Assembly: GCA_900547435.1 (NCBI GenBank)
Contig: URGO01000020.1
Location: forward strand, 1 to 28,249
Length of the DNA: 28,249 nucleotides
Reading direction: 5' to 3'
Source of the DNA: an uncultured Parabacteroides sp.
Lineage (GTDB): Bacteria > Bacteroidota > Bacteroidia > Bacteroidales > Tannerellaceae
Part shown: positions 1-7,566 of the stretch, piece after piece
How the letters are laid out: every line of letters starts with the position of its first letter
Position numbering within the stretch: position 1 is the first letter of the stretch
Position numbers and translations under genes: made by a program
Notes under the pieces: generated by a model
The model's database searches: none
Told to the model about the DNA's origin: nothing
The model's input: the letters and a program-made list of their open reading frames with translations, nothing else

Positions 1-2
1 AG

Positions 3-413
3 GTACGTTATCACGATTATAATGGAATAGATATGGCGAGCATGGAGCAGTTCATTGCATTCAAGGCCGCTATTTCCTTGCTTGAGAAACGGGGCATGGC
101 CTCGGTTATCGATGAGGTGTACCGGAAATCGAAGGCGCAAGAGGAACTCCCCAAGGAGCAGATGGTGAATTATGTGAAGGATATTTATGCCCCGTTTACG
201 GATGAGGAGATTTCGGATGAGATAGTCCGCCTCCTCACTCCGGCCGGTACGCAGGCCCGGGTGGAGATTGTTTATCAGACCTTGGAGAACCTGCATAAGG
301 TGTGTCCCGACCATACGGGAGATTGGTATTTTAGCGGAGATTATCCTACGGCCGGAGGAGTGAAGTGTGTGAACCGGGCTTTCATTGATTATGTGGATAA
401 AATGAAAAGGTAA
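3..413 (+). CDS. Amidophosphoribosyltransferase-like protein, C-terminal part (cut by window edge)
   Basis: The reading frame is open from the first bases of the window (VRYHDYNGID precedes the first internal Met at 33), so this is the 3' end of a longer gene rather than a 126-aa protein. The tail, with EQMVNYVKDIYAPFTDEEIS and the ending DWYFSGDYPTAGGVKCVNRA, resembles from memory the C-terminus of the long (about 620-630 aa) Bacteroidales PurF-like glutamine amidotransferase/phosphoribosyltransferase. Members of that family transfer the glutamine amide nitrogen to PRPP in the first step of purine synthesis. The catalytic Cys and PRPP loop would lie upstream, outside the window, so activity cannot be judged. 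The stop at 411-413 is followed by a repeat array and an intrinsic terminator. The identification rests on remembered family similarity of the tail alone. Confidence 0.7.
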   Translation, partial: VRYHDYNGIDMASMEQFIAFKAAISLLEKRGMASVIDEVYRKSKAQEELPKEQMVNYVKDIYAPFTDEEISDEIVRLLTPAGTQARVEIVYQTLENLHKVCPDHTGDWYFSGDYPTAGGVKCVNRAFIDYVDKMKR

Positions 414-436
414 GAAAACCAGTAGGTTATATCCTT

Positions 437-537
437 AAAATTCATGCTTGAAAAAGCATACGTCCTTTCTCTTAAAAGCATACTCCCTTTTTCTCCAAAG
501 CATGCACCCTTCCCCTAAAAAGGATGGGTGCTTTTTT
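437..537. repeat. AAAAGCAT-type tandem repeat array, copy A
   Basis: Four head-to-tail units of about 20-23 bases: a degenerate one at 437-450, then 451-473, 474-496 and 497-516. Each begins AAAAGCAT (or AAAATTCAT) and continues into a pyrimidine-rich CCCTTT tract. They are followed by an inverted unit at 517-537. There are no unique spacers, so this is not CRISPR. The same unit type recurs at 11669-11800 and 22866-22954. Confidence 0.85.
504..537 (+). terminator. Intrinsic terminator after the PurF-like gene
   Basis: GCACCCTTCC (504-513) pairs with GGATGGGTGC (522-531) with one T/T mismatch, leaves an 8-base loop, and is followed by six T (532-537). The left arm is the last unit of the repeat array and the right arm is its inverted copy. 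Confidence 0.8.
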
Positions 538-619
538 CGTAAAAACAACCCTTTTTATGGCAACAGACAAAAAGAACATTTGGAAAATCTGGAATAAATT
601 CAAAACAGCTTCTCAAAAT

Positions 620-651
620 GTTGTTTGTTGAAAATAAAAAATATATTTTTG
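620..651 (+). promoter_or_regulatory. Bacteroidetes-type promoter of the cytidylate kinase-like gene
   Basis: The -7 box TATTTTTG (644-651) fits TAnnTTTG exactly. GTTG at 620-623 lies 20 bases upstream as a -33 box. Transcription would begin near 657, leaving about 24 bases before the ATG at 681. This argues against the in-frame upstream ATG at 618. Confidence 0.65.
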
Positions 652-680
652 CGATACATGAATTAAAAACACAAAAAGAA

Positions 681-1331
681 ATGACGGAAGATAAAGACAG
701 AATCATACTAACCATCGGGCGACAATTCGGAAGCGGAGGTCGGGAGATTGGCAAAAAGTTGGCAAAGGCTTTGGGCATAGGCTATTATGACAAGGAGCTG
801 ATTGCCGTGGCGGCCCGCGAGAGCGGCTTGTGTACGGAAGTGTTCGAGAAGGCGGACGAGCGTGCCTCCAGCCGGATGGCTTTTGCCTTTACGATGGGTT
901 ATCCTTATGTGGGTATGTTCATGCCCTATAATGATATCCTCTCAAACGATGAGTTGTTTCGCATACAAAGCGAGGCGATTCGTAATTTGGCGGAAAAGGA
1001 GTCGTGTGTGATGGTAGGACGTTGTGCGGACTATATCTTGCGTGATGACCCGGCGTGCATCAGCTTTTTCATCCATAACCGGCCTGAAATACGGGTGCAA
1101 CGTATTGTGGAGAGCATGAAGGTATCGGTAGAGGAGGCGAAGAAACTGATGGCGAAGACCGACAAGGGGCGCGCGTCTTTTTATAATTATTATACCTATA
1201 AGGAATGGTGCGTGGCATCGTCTTATAATTTCTCGATCGACGCATCCGTGCTGGGCATTGATGAGACGGTGGCGTTTATCAAGACCTTTGTCGAGAAACG
1301 TATGGAATTGCGTCCGCCGCATTTCGGATAG
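681..1331 (+). CDS. Cytidylate kinase-like family protein
   Basis: A 216-aa protein with an N-terminal P-loop, GRQFGSGGREIGKKLA, typical of the cytidylate kinase-like (CMK2-type) family that phosphorylates nucleoside monophosphates or related small molecules. Downstream are the family-like stretches GYYDKELIAVAARESG, ESCVMVGRCADYIL and DKGRASFYNYYT, the last placed as a lid/arginine region. It differs from classical CMP kinase in being shorter and in its divergent NMP-binding insert, so the substrate is unknown. The start at 681 is preferred over the in-frame ATG at 618 because a good promoter -7 box lies at 644-651, inside the longer reading. It has its own promoter, follows a terminator, and is followed by an inverted repeat at 1358-1399 before the metal-efflux operon. 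Confidence 0.85.
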   Translation: MTEDKDRIILTIGRQFGSGGREIGKKLAKALGIGYYDKELIAVAARESGLCTEVFEKADERASSRMAFAFTMGYPYVGMFMPYNDILSNDELFRIQSEAIRNLAEKESCVMVGRCADYILRDDPACISFFIHNRPEIRVQRIVESMKVSVEEAKKLMAKTDKGRASFYNYYTYKEWCVASSYNFSIDASVLGIDETVAFIKTFVEKRMELRPPHFG

Positions 1332-1357
1332 CGTATAAGGAATAAGTCGGAGAATAT

Positions 1358-1399
1358 GAATTTTGCAACCGGGTTGTACTGTATAAAGTTGCAAAATTC
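1358..1399. promoter_or_regulatory. 12-bp perfect inverted repeat upstream of metal-efflux operon (operator or terminator)
   Basis: GAATTTTGCAAC (1358-1369) is the exact reverse complement of GTTGCAAAATTC (1388-1399), separated by 18 bases. A partial -7 box TATTTTG follows at 402-408 within line 1400 (1402-1408). The position suits an operator for a metal-responsive repressor. The T-rich stretch after it could instead make it the terminator of the preceding gene. Confidence 0.5.
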
Positions 1400-1442
1400 T
1401 TTATTTTGTCTTTTCTTTGCAGACGTAAATCAAACGGATAGG

Positions 1443-1865
1443 ATGAGGAGGAAAAAAGAACAAATCATGTATGTGTGTCTGTTGCTGGCATCTTTGTGGG
1501 TGCTGGTGCTGACCAACGTCCCTCATCACCATCATCTGGACGGTTCGCTCTGCGTGGCATGGTGCGAGTCGTTTCCAGCCGGAGCCCATGCCCATGCGCA
1601 TGGGTGTGATACGAAAACCGGGAATCATCCGCAGATGATTGTCAACGAGCGGAATGAAGAATGGAAGATCAAAGCGGATATTTCTGATGACGACAGACTG
1701 GGCGGAACCTCTGTGGATTGTGTTTTGTCTTTTCCTCTGTCCGAATATGCGTTCATCCATTTATCCTCCTTGTCACGGATCAGTCTTTTTATTGTTAATA
1801 CTTCCTTTCATAGCGTTTGGATAACGAATGCCATAGGACTTCGGGCGCCTCCCTTTAGTTTTTGA
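1443..1865 (+). CDS. Small His-rich membrane/periplasmic protein of metal-efflux operon
   Basis: A 140-aa protein starting MRRKKEQIMYVCLLLASLWV, a basic N-terminus followed by one hydrophobic segment (about residues 9-25) that serves as signal or anchor. Immediately after it is a His cluster, VPHHHHLDG (about 27-34), then HAHAHGCD (about 49-56) with Cys at about 37, 41 and 55. These are plausible soft-metal ligands. A second hydrophobic stretch lies near the C-terminus. It is the first gene of a cluster leading into the CzcB, CzcA and CzcC-type genes, so a periplasmic metal-binding or sensing role is inferred. I chose ATG 1443; the in-frame ATG at 1356 lies before the candidate promoter/operator, and 1467 is an alternative. 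The family resembles uncharacterised Bacteroidetes proteins found beside RND pumps; no enzymatic motif is visible. Confidence 0.65.
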   Translation: MRRKKEQIMYVCLLLASLWVLVLTNVPHHHHLDGSLCVAWCESFPAGAHAHAHGCDTKTGNHPQMIVNERNEEWKIKADISDDDRLGGTSVDCVLSFPLSEYAFIHLSSLSRISLFIVNTSFHSVWITNAIGLRAPPFSF

Positions 1866-1948
1866 TTTTGAGTTCTTACATCGTAGCCCGACAAGGGCTT
1901 ACAATCTGACAAATACAAAAACTAAAAAATATTATTCCACGAATTTAT

Positions 1949-3124
1949 ATGAAAAAAATATATATGGCGTGTGCATTGGCTATGGCGTTAATCCTGGGTG
2001 GTTGCGGAGAAAAGGCGGCACACGATGAACATGGACATGATCATGATATGCATCATGAAGAGGAAGAAGCCCATGCACACGGGCATGAAGCGCATGGCGC
2101 GGGCGAGGTCGTATTTAAGAAGCAGGATGCCGAAGCTATCGGCCTGCAAACCCGGATTATGCAACCGGGTGTTTTCTCGGAAGTAATCAAAACCAGCGGA
2201 CAAATCCAGTCGGCCCAAGGGACAGAGACGGTTCTGGTGGCTACCGTGCCGGGAGTGGTTACTCTGGGTGATACGCGGTTTGTGGACGGAACGTCTGTAA
2301 GAAAGGGACAGCCTGTATTGACATTAGCCTCCAATGCGTTATCCGACGGAGATGTGGCTATCCGCGTGAAGAATGCTTATCTGACTGCCAAGCGGGAGTT
2401 TGAGCGTATGGAGCAATTAGTCGGGGACAAGATTGTGTCTCAAAAGGATTATGAGCAGGCGCGTTTGGCTTACGAGAATGCGAAAGTGGCTTATGATGCC
2501 ATCAACGGGAAACAATCGGTCCGGGGGGTGGCGGTTACAGCTCCGATGAACGGATTCTTAAAGAATATCTTAGTTAAAGAGGGCGATTATGTAACGGTGG
2601 GCCAGCCTTTGGCTACAATCTCTCAAAACAGCCGGCTGGTGCTTCGTGCGGATGTCTCGGAAAAGAATTATGCGCGTTTGCCGATGATACGTTCGGCTCA
2701 TTTCAAGACACCTTATGATGACAAGGTCTATAAGTTGGACGAGTTGGGCGGACGCTTGCTTTCGTATGGAAAATCTTCCGGAAACAATTCCTTTTATATT
2801 CCGGTCTTGTTCGAATTTGACAATAAAGGGGCGGTAATAGCCGGATCGTATGTAGAGGTTTATCTGTTGGGAAAACCGATGGAACAGGTATTGAGCGTGC
2901 CGGTTTCGGCGTTGGTCGAGGAACAGGGACTTTATTGTGTCTATCTCCGTTTGGATGAAGATTGCTATAAAAAGCAGTATGTCACCTTAGGGGCGGACAA
3001 TGGCGAAGCGGTCCAGATCCTTTCCGGATTGAAAGCCGGTGATGAAGTAGTAACGAAGGGTGCTTACCAAATCAAGTTGGCTTCGGCATCCAATGCAATA
3101 CCGGCGCATACGCACCACCATTAA
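1949..3124 (+). CDS. czcB: CzcB-type periplasmic adaptor (membrane fusion) lipoprotein of heavy-metal RND efflux
   Basis: A 391-aa protein with a lipoprotein signal peptide and lipobox LGGC (acylated Cys about residue 19), so it is expected on the periplasmic face of a membrane. Residues about 25-50 form a strongly His/Glu-rich tail (HGHDHDMHHEEEEAHAHGHE) and the protein ends HTHHH, both candidate metal-binding segments. The core has the biotinyl-lipoyl-like and alpha-hairpin arrangement of RND adaptors: VLVATVPGVVTLGDTRFVDG, the hairpin around NAYLTAKREFERMEQLV, then APMNGFLKNILVKEGDYVTV. The pump gene follows 28 bases downstream and the channel gene after that, so it bridges pump and channel to export divalent metal or Cu/Ag ions; the ion cannot be assigned. 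The 83-base gap upstream holds a small GCCC/GGGC hairpin (about 1887-1899). Confidence 0.9.
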   Translation: MKKIYMACALAMALILGGCGEKAAHDEHGHDHDMHHEEEEAHAHGHEAHGAGEVVFKKQDAEAIGLQTRIMQPGVFSEVIKTSGQIQSAQGTETVLVATVPGVVTLGDTRFVDGTSVRKGQPVLTLASNALSDGDVAIRVKNAYLTAKREFERMEQLVGDKIVSQKDYEQARLAYENAKVAYDAINGKQSVRGVAVTAPMNGFLKNILVKEGDYVTVGQPLATISQNSRLVLRADVSEKNYARLPMIRSAHFKTPYDDKVYKLDELGGRLLSYGKSSGNNSFYIPVLFEFDNKGAVIAGSYVEVYLLGKPMEQVLSVPVSALVEEQGLYCVYLRLDEDCYKKQYVTLGADNGEAVQILSGLKAGDEVVTKGAYQIKLASASNAIPAHTHHH

Positions 3125-3152
3125 AATTGAAAATTGAAAATGGACAATTGAC
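3123..3152. repeat. AATTGAAAA-type intergenic repeat, czcB-czcA gap
   Basis: The whole gap between the czcB stop and the czcA ATG consists of AATTGAAAATTGAAAATGG followed by ACAATTGAC. It belongs to the same low-complexity family as the stretches at 7485, 8561, 10441 and 19155. Confidence 0.7.
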
Positions 3153-6100
3153 ATGTTGAACAAGATTATACATTATTCGTTGCACAACCGGTTACTGGTA
3201 TTGGTTTGTGCTGTATTATTGATGATAGGGGGCACCTATACTGCTTTTCATACGGATGTGGATGTCTTCCCGGATTTGAACGCTCCGACTGTGGTGGTGA
3301 TGACCGAGGCAAACGGCATGGCTCCGGAGGAGGTAGAGCGGTTGGTTACGTTTCCAGTAGAGACGGCTGTAAACGGGGCGATGGATGTACGGCGTGTACG
3401 TTCTTCGTCGACTACAGGCTTCTCGGTAGTTTGGGTGGAATTCGATTGGGGTACGGATATTTATCGCGCCCGCCAGATTGTTTCGGAGAAATTGGCTATA
3501 GTCAGTGAGGACTTACCGCAAAATGTGGGTAAGCCTACCTTAGGCCCGCAATCTTCCATTTTGGGAGAGATGCTGATACTGGGAATGACAGCAGACACTA
3601 CGTCGCTTTTGGATATGCGGACTATTGCCGATTGGACCATCCGTCCGCGTCTGCTTTCTACGGGAGGTGTAGCGCAGGTGGCGGTAATCGGCGGCGATAT
3701 CAAGGAATATCAGATATTGCTGGACCCGGCACGTATGAAACATTATGGTATCGGACTGGACCAGGTACTTGCCGTTTGCCGGCAGATGAATCAGAATGCC
3801 AATGGAGGCGTACTGTATGAATATTCGAATGAGTATATTATCCGTGGCGTGCTGTCGACCGATAAGGCGGAGGAAATAGCCAAGGGGGTAGTTACATTGA
3901 CACCGGAACAGACTCCGGTCCTCTTGGAAGATATTGCTACGGTCAAGGTAGGAGGGAAGAGTCCGAAATTGGGATTAGCCTCCGAAAGGGGCAAACCGGC
4001 CGTACTGATTACGGTTACGAAGCAACCCAATACCAGCACGATTGATTTGACGGCTAAACTGGATGCTATCGTGGCGGACCTTCAGAAGAACATGCCGGCG
4101 GATGTACGTATCTCGACCGATATCTTCCGGCAGAGCCGTTTTATTGATAGCTCTATCAATAACGTAAAGCAAAGTTTGTTTGAGGGGAGTTTCTTTGTCG
4201 TGATTGTCTTGTTCCTATTCTTGATGAATGTACGGACAACCTTGATTTCATTAGTGGCATTGCCTTTGTCTCTGCTCTTCTCTATCGTTACCTTGCATTA
4301 TTTGGGACTGACGATAAACACAATGAGCTTGGGAGGTATGGCTATCGCTATCGGCTCGTTGGTGGATGATGCGATAGTGGATGTGGAGAATGTGTATAAG
4401 CGTTTACGCCAGAACCGCTTGCTTCCGGTTGACCGGCAACGCCCGACGAAGGATGTCGTGTTTGATGCTTCCCGCGAAGTACGTATGCCGATTCTGAACT
4501 CCACATTAATTATTGTGGTGAGCTTCTTGCCGCTCTTCTTCCTGACCGGCATGGAGGGACGTATGCTGGTTCCGCTGGGCATTGCTTTTATCGTGGCGTT
4601 GTTTGCCTCGACGGTTGTAGCGTTGACGCTGACCCCGGTATTGTGCAGTTATCTGTTGGACCGCAAAGGACAGAAGCCGCAGCAGGATGCCTGGGTGGCT
4701 CGTAAGTTGCGTGTCGTCTATGAGAAGGCTTTGGTTTATGCCATTGCCCATAAGAAAGCGGTATTGTTGGGTACGTTTTCCGTCTTTGTCATAGCATTAG
4801 GCTTTTTCTTTACGTTAGGGCGAAGCTTCCTGCCCCCGTTTAATGAAGGTTCGTTTACGATTAATGTCAGTACGTTGCCGGGCATTTCTTTGGAGGAATC
4901 AGACCGCATAGGCCGCCGTGCCGAGGAGTTGCTGATGCAGGTTCCGGATATTCAGACGGTGGCAAGAAAGACGGGGCGTGCCGAACTGGATGAACATGCC
5001 TTGGGGGGGAATGTTAGCGAAATTGAAGCTCCGTTTGAATTGAAAGACCGTTCGCGTGAGGAGGTGACGAATGATGTCCGTGAGAAGCTTTCGACCATCA
5101 AGGGGGCAAATATCGAGATTGGTCAGCCTATATCGCATCGTATTGACGCGATGCTTTCCGGTACGGAAGCTAATATTGCCATCAAGCTGTTCGGTACGGA
5201 TTTGAACCGGATGTTCCTTATCGGAAATCAAATCAAAGACGCGGTGCAGGGGATAGAGGGACTGGTAGACCTGAAGGTGGAGCAACAGATTGAGCGCCCG
5301 CAATTGACCATTACGCCCAAGCGCGAAATCCTGGCTAAATACGGCATTCCGTTGCCTGAGTTTGGCGAGTATGTAAATGTGATGCTAGGAGGCGAAGTGG
5401 TTAGTCAGGTTTATGATGATGGCAAGACATTCGATCTGACCGTGAAGGCTTCGGACGACAGCCGTATGACAATGGATGCCATCCGGGATATGATGATTGA
5501 CGCCAACGGAGTAAAAGTGCCGCTCAGCTATGTGGCTGAAGTCCGTTCGGCTTCAGGACCGAATACGATAAACCGGGAGAATGTACAACGGAAGATTGTC
5601 ATCAGTGCCAATGTGTCGGAACGGGATTTGCACGGTGTGGTGAACGATATCCAGCATATCGTTAACGAGAAAATCCATTTGCCTGAAGGGTATCATATCG
5701 AGTATGGCGGACAATTCGAAAGCGAACAGGCAGCCAGCCGTACTTTGTTGCTGACGTCGTTTATGTCGCTGATTGTTATCTTCCTTTTGCTCTATAACGA
5801 GTTTAAGGATGCGCGTGAGAGCGGCGTGGTAATGCTGAATTTGCCTTTGGCGTTGATTGGCGGTGTGTTCATCCTATGTCTTACTTCAGGCGAAATCAGC
5901 ATACCGGCGATTATCGGGTTTATTTCTTTGTTTGGTATCGCTACGCGCAATGGTATGCTGCTTATCAGCCATTATACCCAGCTTCGGAGTGAAGGGGCGA
6001 CATTGATGCATGCGGTAGTCCAGGGTTCGTTGGATCGTTTGAATCCGATTTTGATGACAGCCTTGAGTTCTGCTCTGGCGTTGATTCCGCTTGCCGTCAA

Positions 6101-6245
6101 CGGAGACCTTCCCGGCAACGAAATTCAAAGTCCGATGGCTAAAGTCATTCTCGGAGGTTTGCTTTCGTCTACATTCCTGAACGGATTTATCATTCCAATC
6201 ATTTATCTGATGATGAATAAAGATTCGCAAGATGTTTTAGAATAA
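3153..6245 (+). CDS. czcA: CzcA/CusA-type heavy-metal efflux RND inner-membrane pump
   Basis: A 1030-aa protein, the normal length for the HME-RND family of proton-driven metal exporters. The N-terminus has one membrane helix, then DVDVFPDLNAPTVVVMTEA and GMAPEEVERLVTFPVE, signature stretches of the porter domain. Membrane helices resume at about residues 340-500. The TM4 region reads AIGSLVDDAIVDVENVYKRL (about 398-417), carrying the acidic residues that relay protons in this family. The second half repeats the arrangement, with TM segments at about 860-1020 and the conserved GNEIQSPMAKVILGGL near the end. It works with the adjacent adaptor and outer-membrane channel. The acidic TM4 pattern is HME-like, but I could not place the Cu-specific Met residues of CusA, so the metal remains open. 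Confidence 0.93.
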   Translation: MLNKIIHYSLHNRLLVLVCAVLLMIGGTYTAFHTDVDVFPDLNAPTVVVMTEANGMAPEEVERLVTFPVETAVNGAMDVRRVRSSSTTGFSVVWVEFDWGTDIYRARQIVSEKLAIVSEDLPQNVGKPTLGPQSSILGEMLILGMTADTTSLLDMRTIADWTIRPRLLSTGGVAQVAVIGGDIKEYQILLDPARMKHYGIGLDQVLAVCRQMNQNANGGVLYEYSNEYIIRGVLSTDKAEEIAKGVVTLTPEQTPVLLEDIATVKVGGKSPKLGLASERGKPAVLITVTKQPNTSTIDLTAKLDAIVADLQKNMPADVRISTDIFRQSRFIDSSINNVKQSLFEGSFFVVIVLFLFLMNVRTTLISLVALPLSLLFSIVTLHYLGLTINTMSLGGMAIAIGSLVDDAIVDVENVYKRLRQNRLLPVDRQRPTKDVVFDASREVRMPILNSTLIIVVSFLPLFFLTGMEGRMLVPLGIAFIVALFASTVVALTLTPVLCSYLLDRKGQKPQQDAWVARKLRVVYEKALVYAIAHKKAVLLGTFSVFVIALGFFFTLGRSFLPPFNEGSFTINVSTLPGISLEESDRIGRRAEELLMQVPDIQTVARKTGRAELDEHALGGNVSEIEAPFELKDRSREEVTNDVREKLSTIKGANIEIGQPISHRIDAMLSGTEANIAIKLFGTDLNRMFLIGNQIKDAVQGIEGLVDLKVEQQIERPQLTITPKREILAKYGIPLPEFGEYVNVMLGGEVVSQVYDDGKTFDLTVKASDDSRMTMDAIRDMMIDANGVKVPLSYVAEVRSASGPNTINRENVQRKIVISANVSERDLHGVVNDIQHIVNEKIHLPEGYHIEYGGQFESEQAASRTLLLTSFMSLIVIFLLLYNEFKDARESGVVMLNLPLALIGGVFILCLTSGEISIPAIIGFISLFGIATRNGMLLISHYTQLRSEGATLMHAVVQGSLDRLNPILMTALSSALALIPLAVNGDLPGNEIQSPMAKVILGGLLSSTFLNGFIIPIIYLMMNKDSQDVLE

Positions 6246-6260
6246 ATAGTGATAGAACGT

Positions 6261-7466
6261 ATGAGATTAAGAATCATAATAAGCCTTGCGCTGTCGATAG
6301 GATATCTGACAGCGGAGGCACAACAGACGCCGGTTGTGGCAAATAATATGGAAGAGGTTTTGCAACTGGTGCAACAGAACAATAAAATGCTGAAGGCGGG
6401 CGAGTCGCAGACAGAGGCATTGAAGTGGCAGGCCAGGTCAGAAAACAACTTGGCGGATCCGACGGTAACCTATTCGCATTTGTGGGGCAACCACGAAGGT
6501 ATGGGATTTACCGGTGAGTTGGTGGCGAGTCAGGCTTTCGACTTTCCTACACTGTACGTTCAGCGTAGCAAACTGAATCAGGAACGCTTCCGCACGTTCG
6601 ATGCACAGCAATCCGCTTTGCGCCAGCAGATTCTTTTGCAAACAGAACTGGCCTGTATGGATTTGATTTATCTGAACCGTTTGCAGGCATTGCTGAACGA
6701 CCGTCTGCACAATGCCGAGAAGTTGAGCCGGTTTTATGATACGCAATTGGAGAAAGGCGCGACCAATATCATTGAGGTGAATAAGATTGAGCTGGAATTG
6801 CTGAATGCCCGTAATGAGGCCCGTCAGAATGAAGCGGCACGCAAGGCGAAGCTGGAGGAACTGAAAGCCTTGAATGGCGGTGTGGCCATTGCATTTGCGG
6901 ATAGTGTGTATCGGACCGCACCTGAATATCCGGAAGATTTCAGCGCTTTTCGGTTGGAGGCATTGGGAGAATTGCCGGAGGTAAATGAAATGATTTGGAA
7001 TGAGGCTGCCGCTGAACGGCAAATTGCTGTGACCAGGAACCAGTGGCTTCCGAATCTGACCGTGGGTTATCGCATGAATCCGTCAACCGGCGGCGAACGG
7101 TTTAATGGTTTTATCGTAGGTGTCTCTATTCCTCTGTTTTCCAATAGGAATAAGGTGAAACAGGCAAAGGCGGAACGCTATGCGGCCAACCAGCGCCTGG
7201 AAGGGACAATGAAGACCCAGACGGCTGCTTTGTACCAATTGTGGACGAAAGCCGGTGAGTTGAAGAAATCGGTAGACGAATATTCTGTGGTTTTGAAGCA
7301 ACAGAATAGCATTGCGCTTTTGAATAAGGCAATTCAGGCCGGACAGCTATCAATGGTAGAATATTTCGTCAATGTCACGACATTCTATCAGAGTATGCAG
7401 AACTACCTGCAATTGCAAAACGATTACCAAAAGACTTTGGCGGAGATGTACCGGTTTAAGTTGTAA
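6261..7466 (+). CDS. czcC: CzcC-type outer-membrane efflux channel (TolC family)
   Basis: A 401-aa protein with a Sec signal peptide ending near TAEAQQ and long amphipathic helical stretches with alternating Leu/Asn/Gln/Glu typical of OEP/TolC proteins (NMEEVLQLVQQNNKMLKAGESQ; EKGATNIIEVNKIELELLNA). The GVSIPLF motif at about residue 285 is characteristic of this family's second half. It forms the outer-membrane duct for the preceding pump and adaptor. I chose ATG 6261, 15 bases after the pump's stop; an in-frame GTG at 6249 adds MIER and is less likely. No terminator directly follows; an AATTGAAAA-family repeat starts at 7485. Confidence 0.9.
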   Translation: MRLRIIISLALSIGYLTAEAQQTPVVANNMEEVLQLVQQNNKMLKAGESQTEALKWQARSENNLADPTVTYSHLWGNHEGMGFTGELVASQAFDFPTLYVQRSKLNQERFRTFDAQQSALRQQILLQTELACMDLIYLNRLQALLNDRLHNAEKLSRFYDTQLEKGATNIIEVNKIELELLNARNEARQNEAARKAKLEELKALNGGVAIAFADSVYRTAPEYPEDFSAFRLEALGELPEVNEMIWNEAAAERQIAVTRNQWLPNLTVGYRMNPSTGGERFNGFIVGVSIPLFSNRNKVKQAKAERYAANQRLEGTMKTQTAALYQLWTKAGELKKSVDEYSVVLKQQNSIALLNKAIQAGQLSMVEYFVNVTTFYQSMQNYLQLQNDYQKTLAEMYRFKL

Positions 7467-7484
7467 GATTGTTTTGGGGGTTTT

Positions 7485-7523
7485 AACTTTCAATTTTCAA
7501 TTTTCAACTTTCAATTCTCAAAT
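7485..7523. repeat. TTTTCAATT-type intergenic repeat upstream of GH130 gene
   Basis: Iterated TTTCAATTTTCAATTTTCAA and CTTTCAATTC stretches fill the gap between the czcC stop and the promoter of the GH130 gene. The orientation is opposite to the copy at 3123. Confidence 0.7.
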
Positions 7524-7529
7524 TCTTAC

Positions 7530-7537
7530 TAAATTTG
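7530..7537 (+). promoter_or_regulatory. Promoter -7 box of GH130 gene
   Basis: TAAATTTG is a full match to the Bacteroidetes -7 consensus TAnnTTTG and lies 29 bases before the ATG at 7567. No clear -33 TTTG is present because the upstream sequence is repeat. The site supports a start at 7567 rather than any site inside czcC. Confidence 0.55.
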
Positions 7538-7566
7538 CGCCCGAATATAACAAATATAATTTGATT

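Noticed and set aside
437..537. Repeat array as a CRISPR
   Set aside because: Units are contiguous with no unique spacers, are only about 22 bases, and there are no cas genes.
618..680. Longer start of the cytidylate kinase-like gene at ATG 618
   Set aside because: The extra codons cover a good promoter -7 box (644-651) and encode an atypical N-terminus before the P-loop.
1878..1905. GCCC/GGGC hairpin before czcB as a riboswitch or terminator
   Set aside because: A 4-bp stem without a T-run; too weak to call either.
7372..7566. GH130 frame extending back into czcC
   Set aside because: It overlaps the czcC coding end and repeat sequence, and a -7 box lies 29 bases before ATG 7567.
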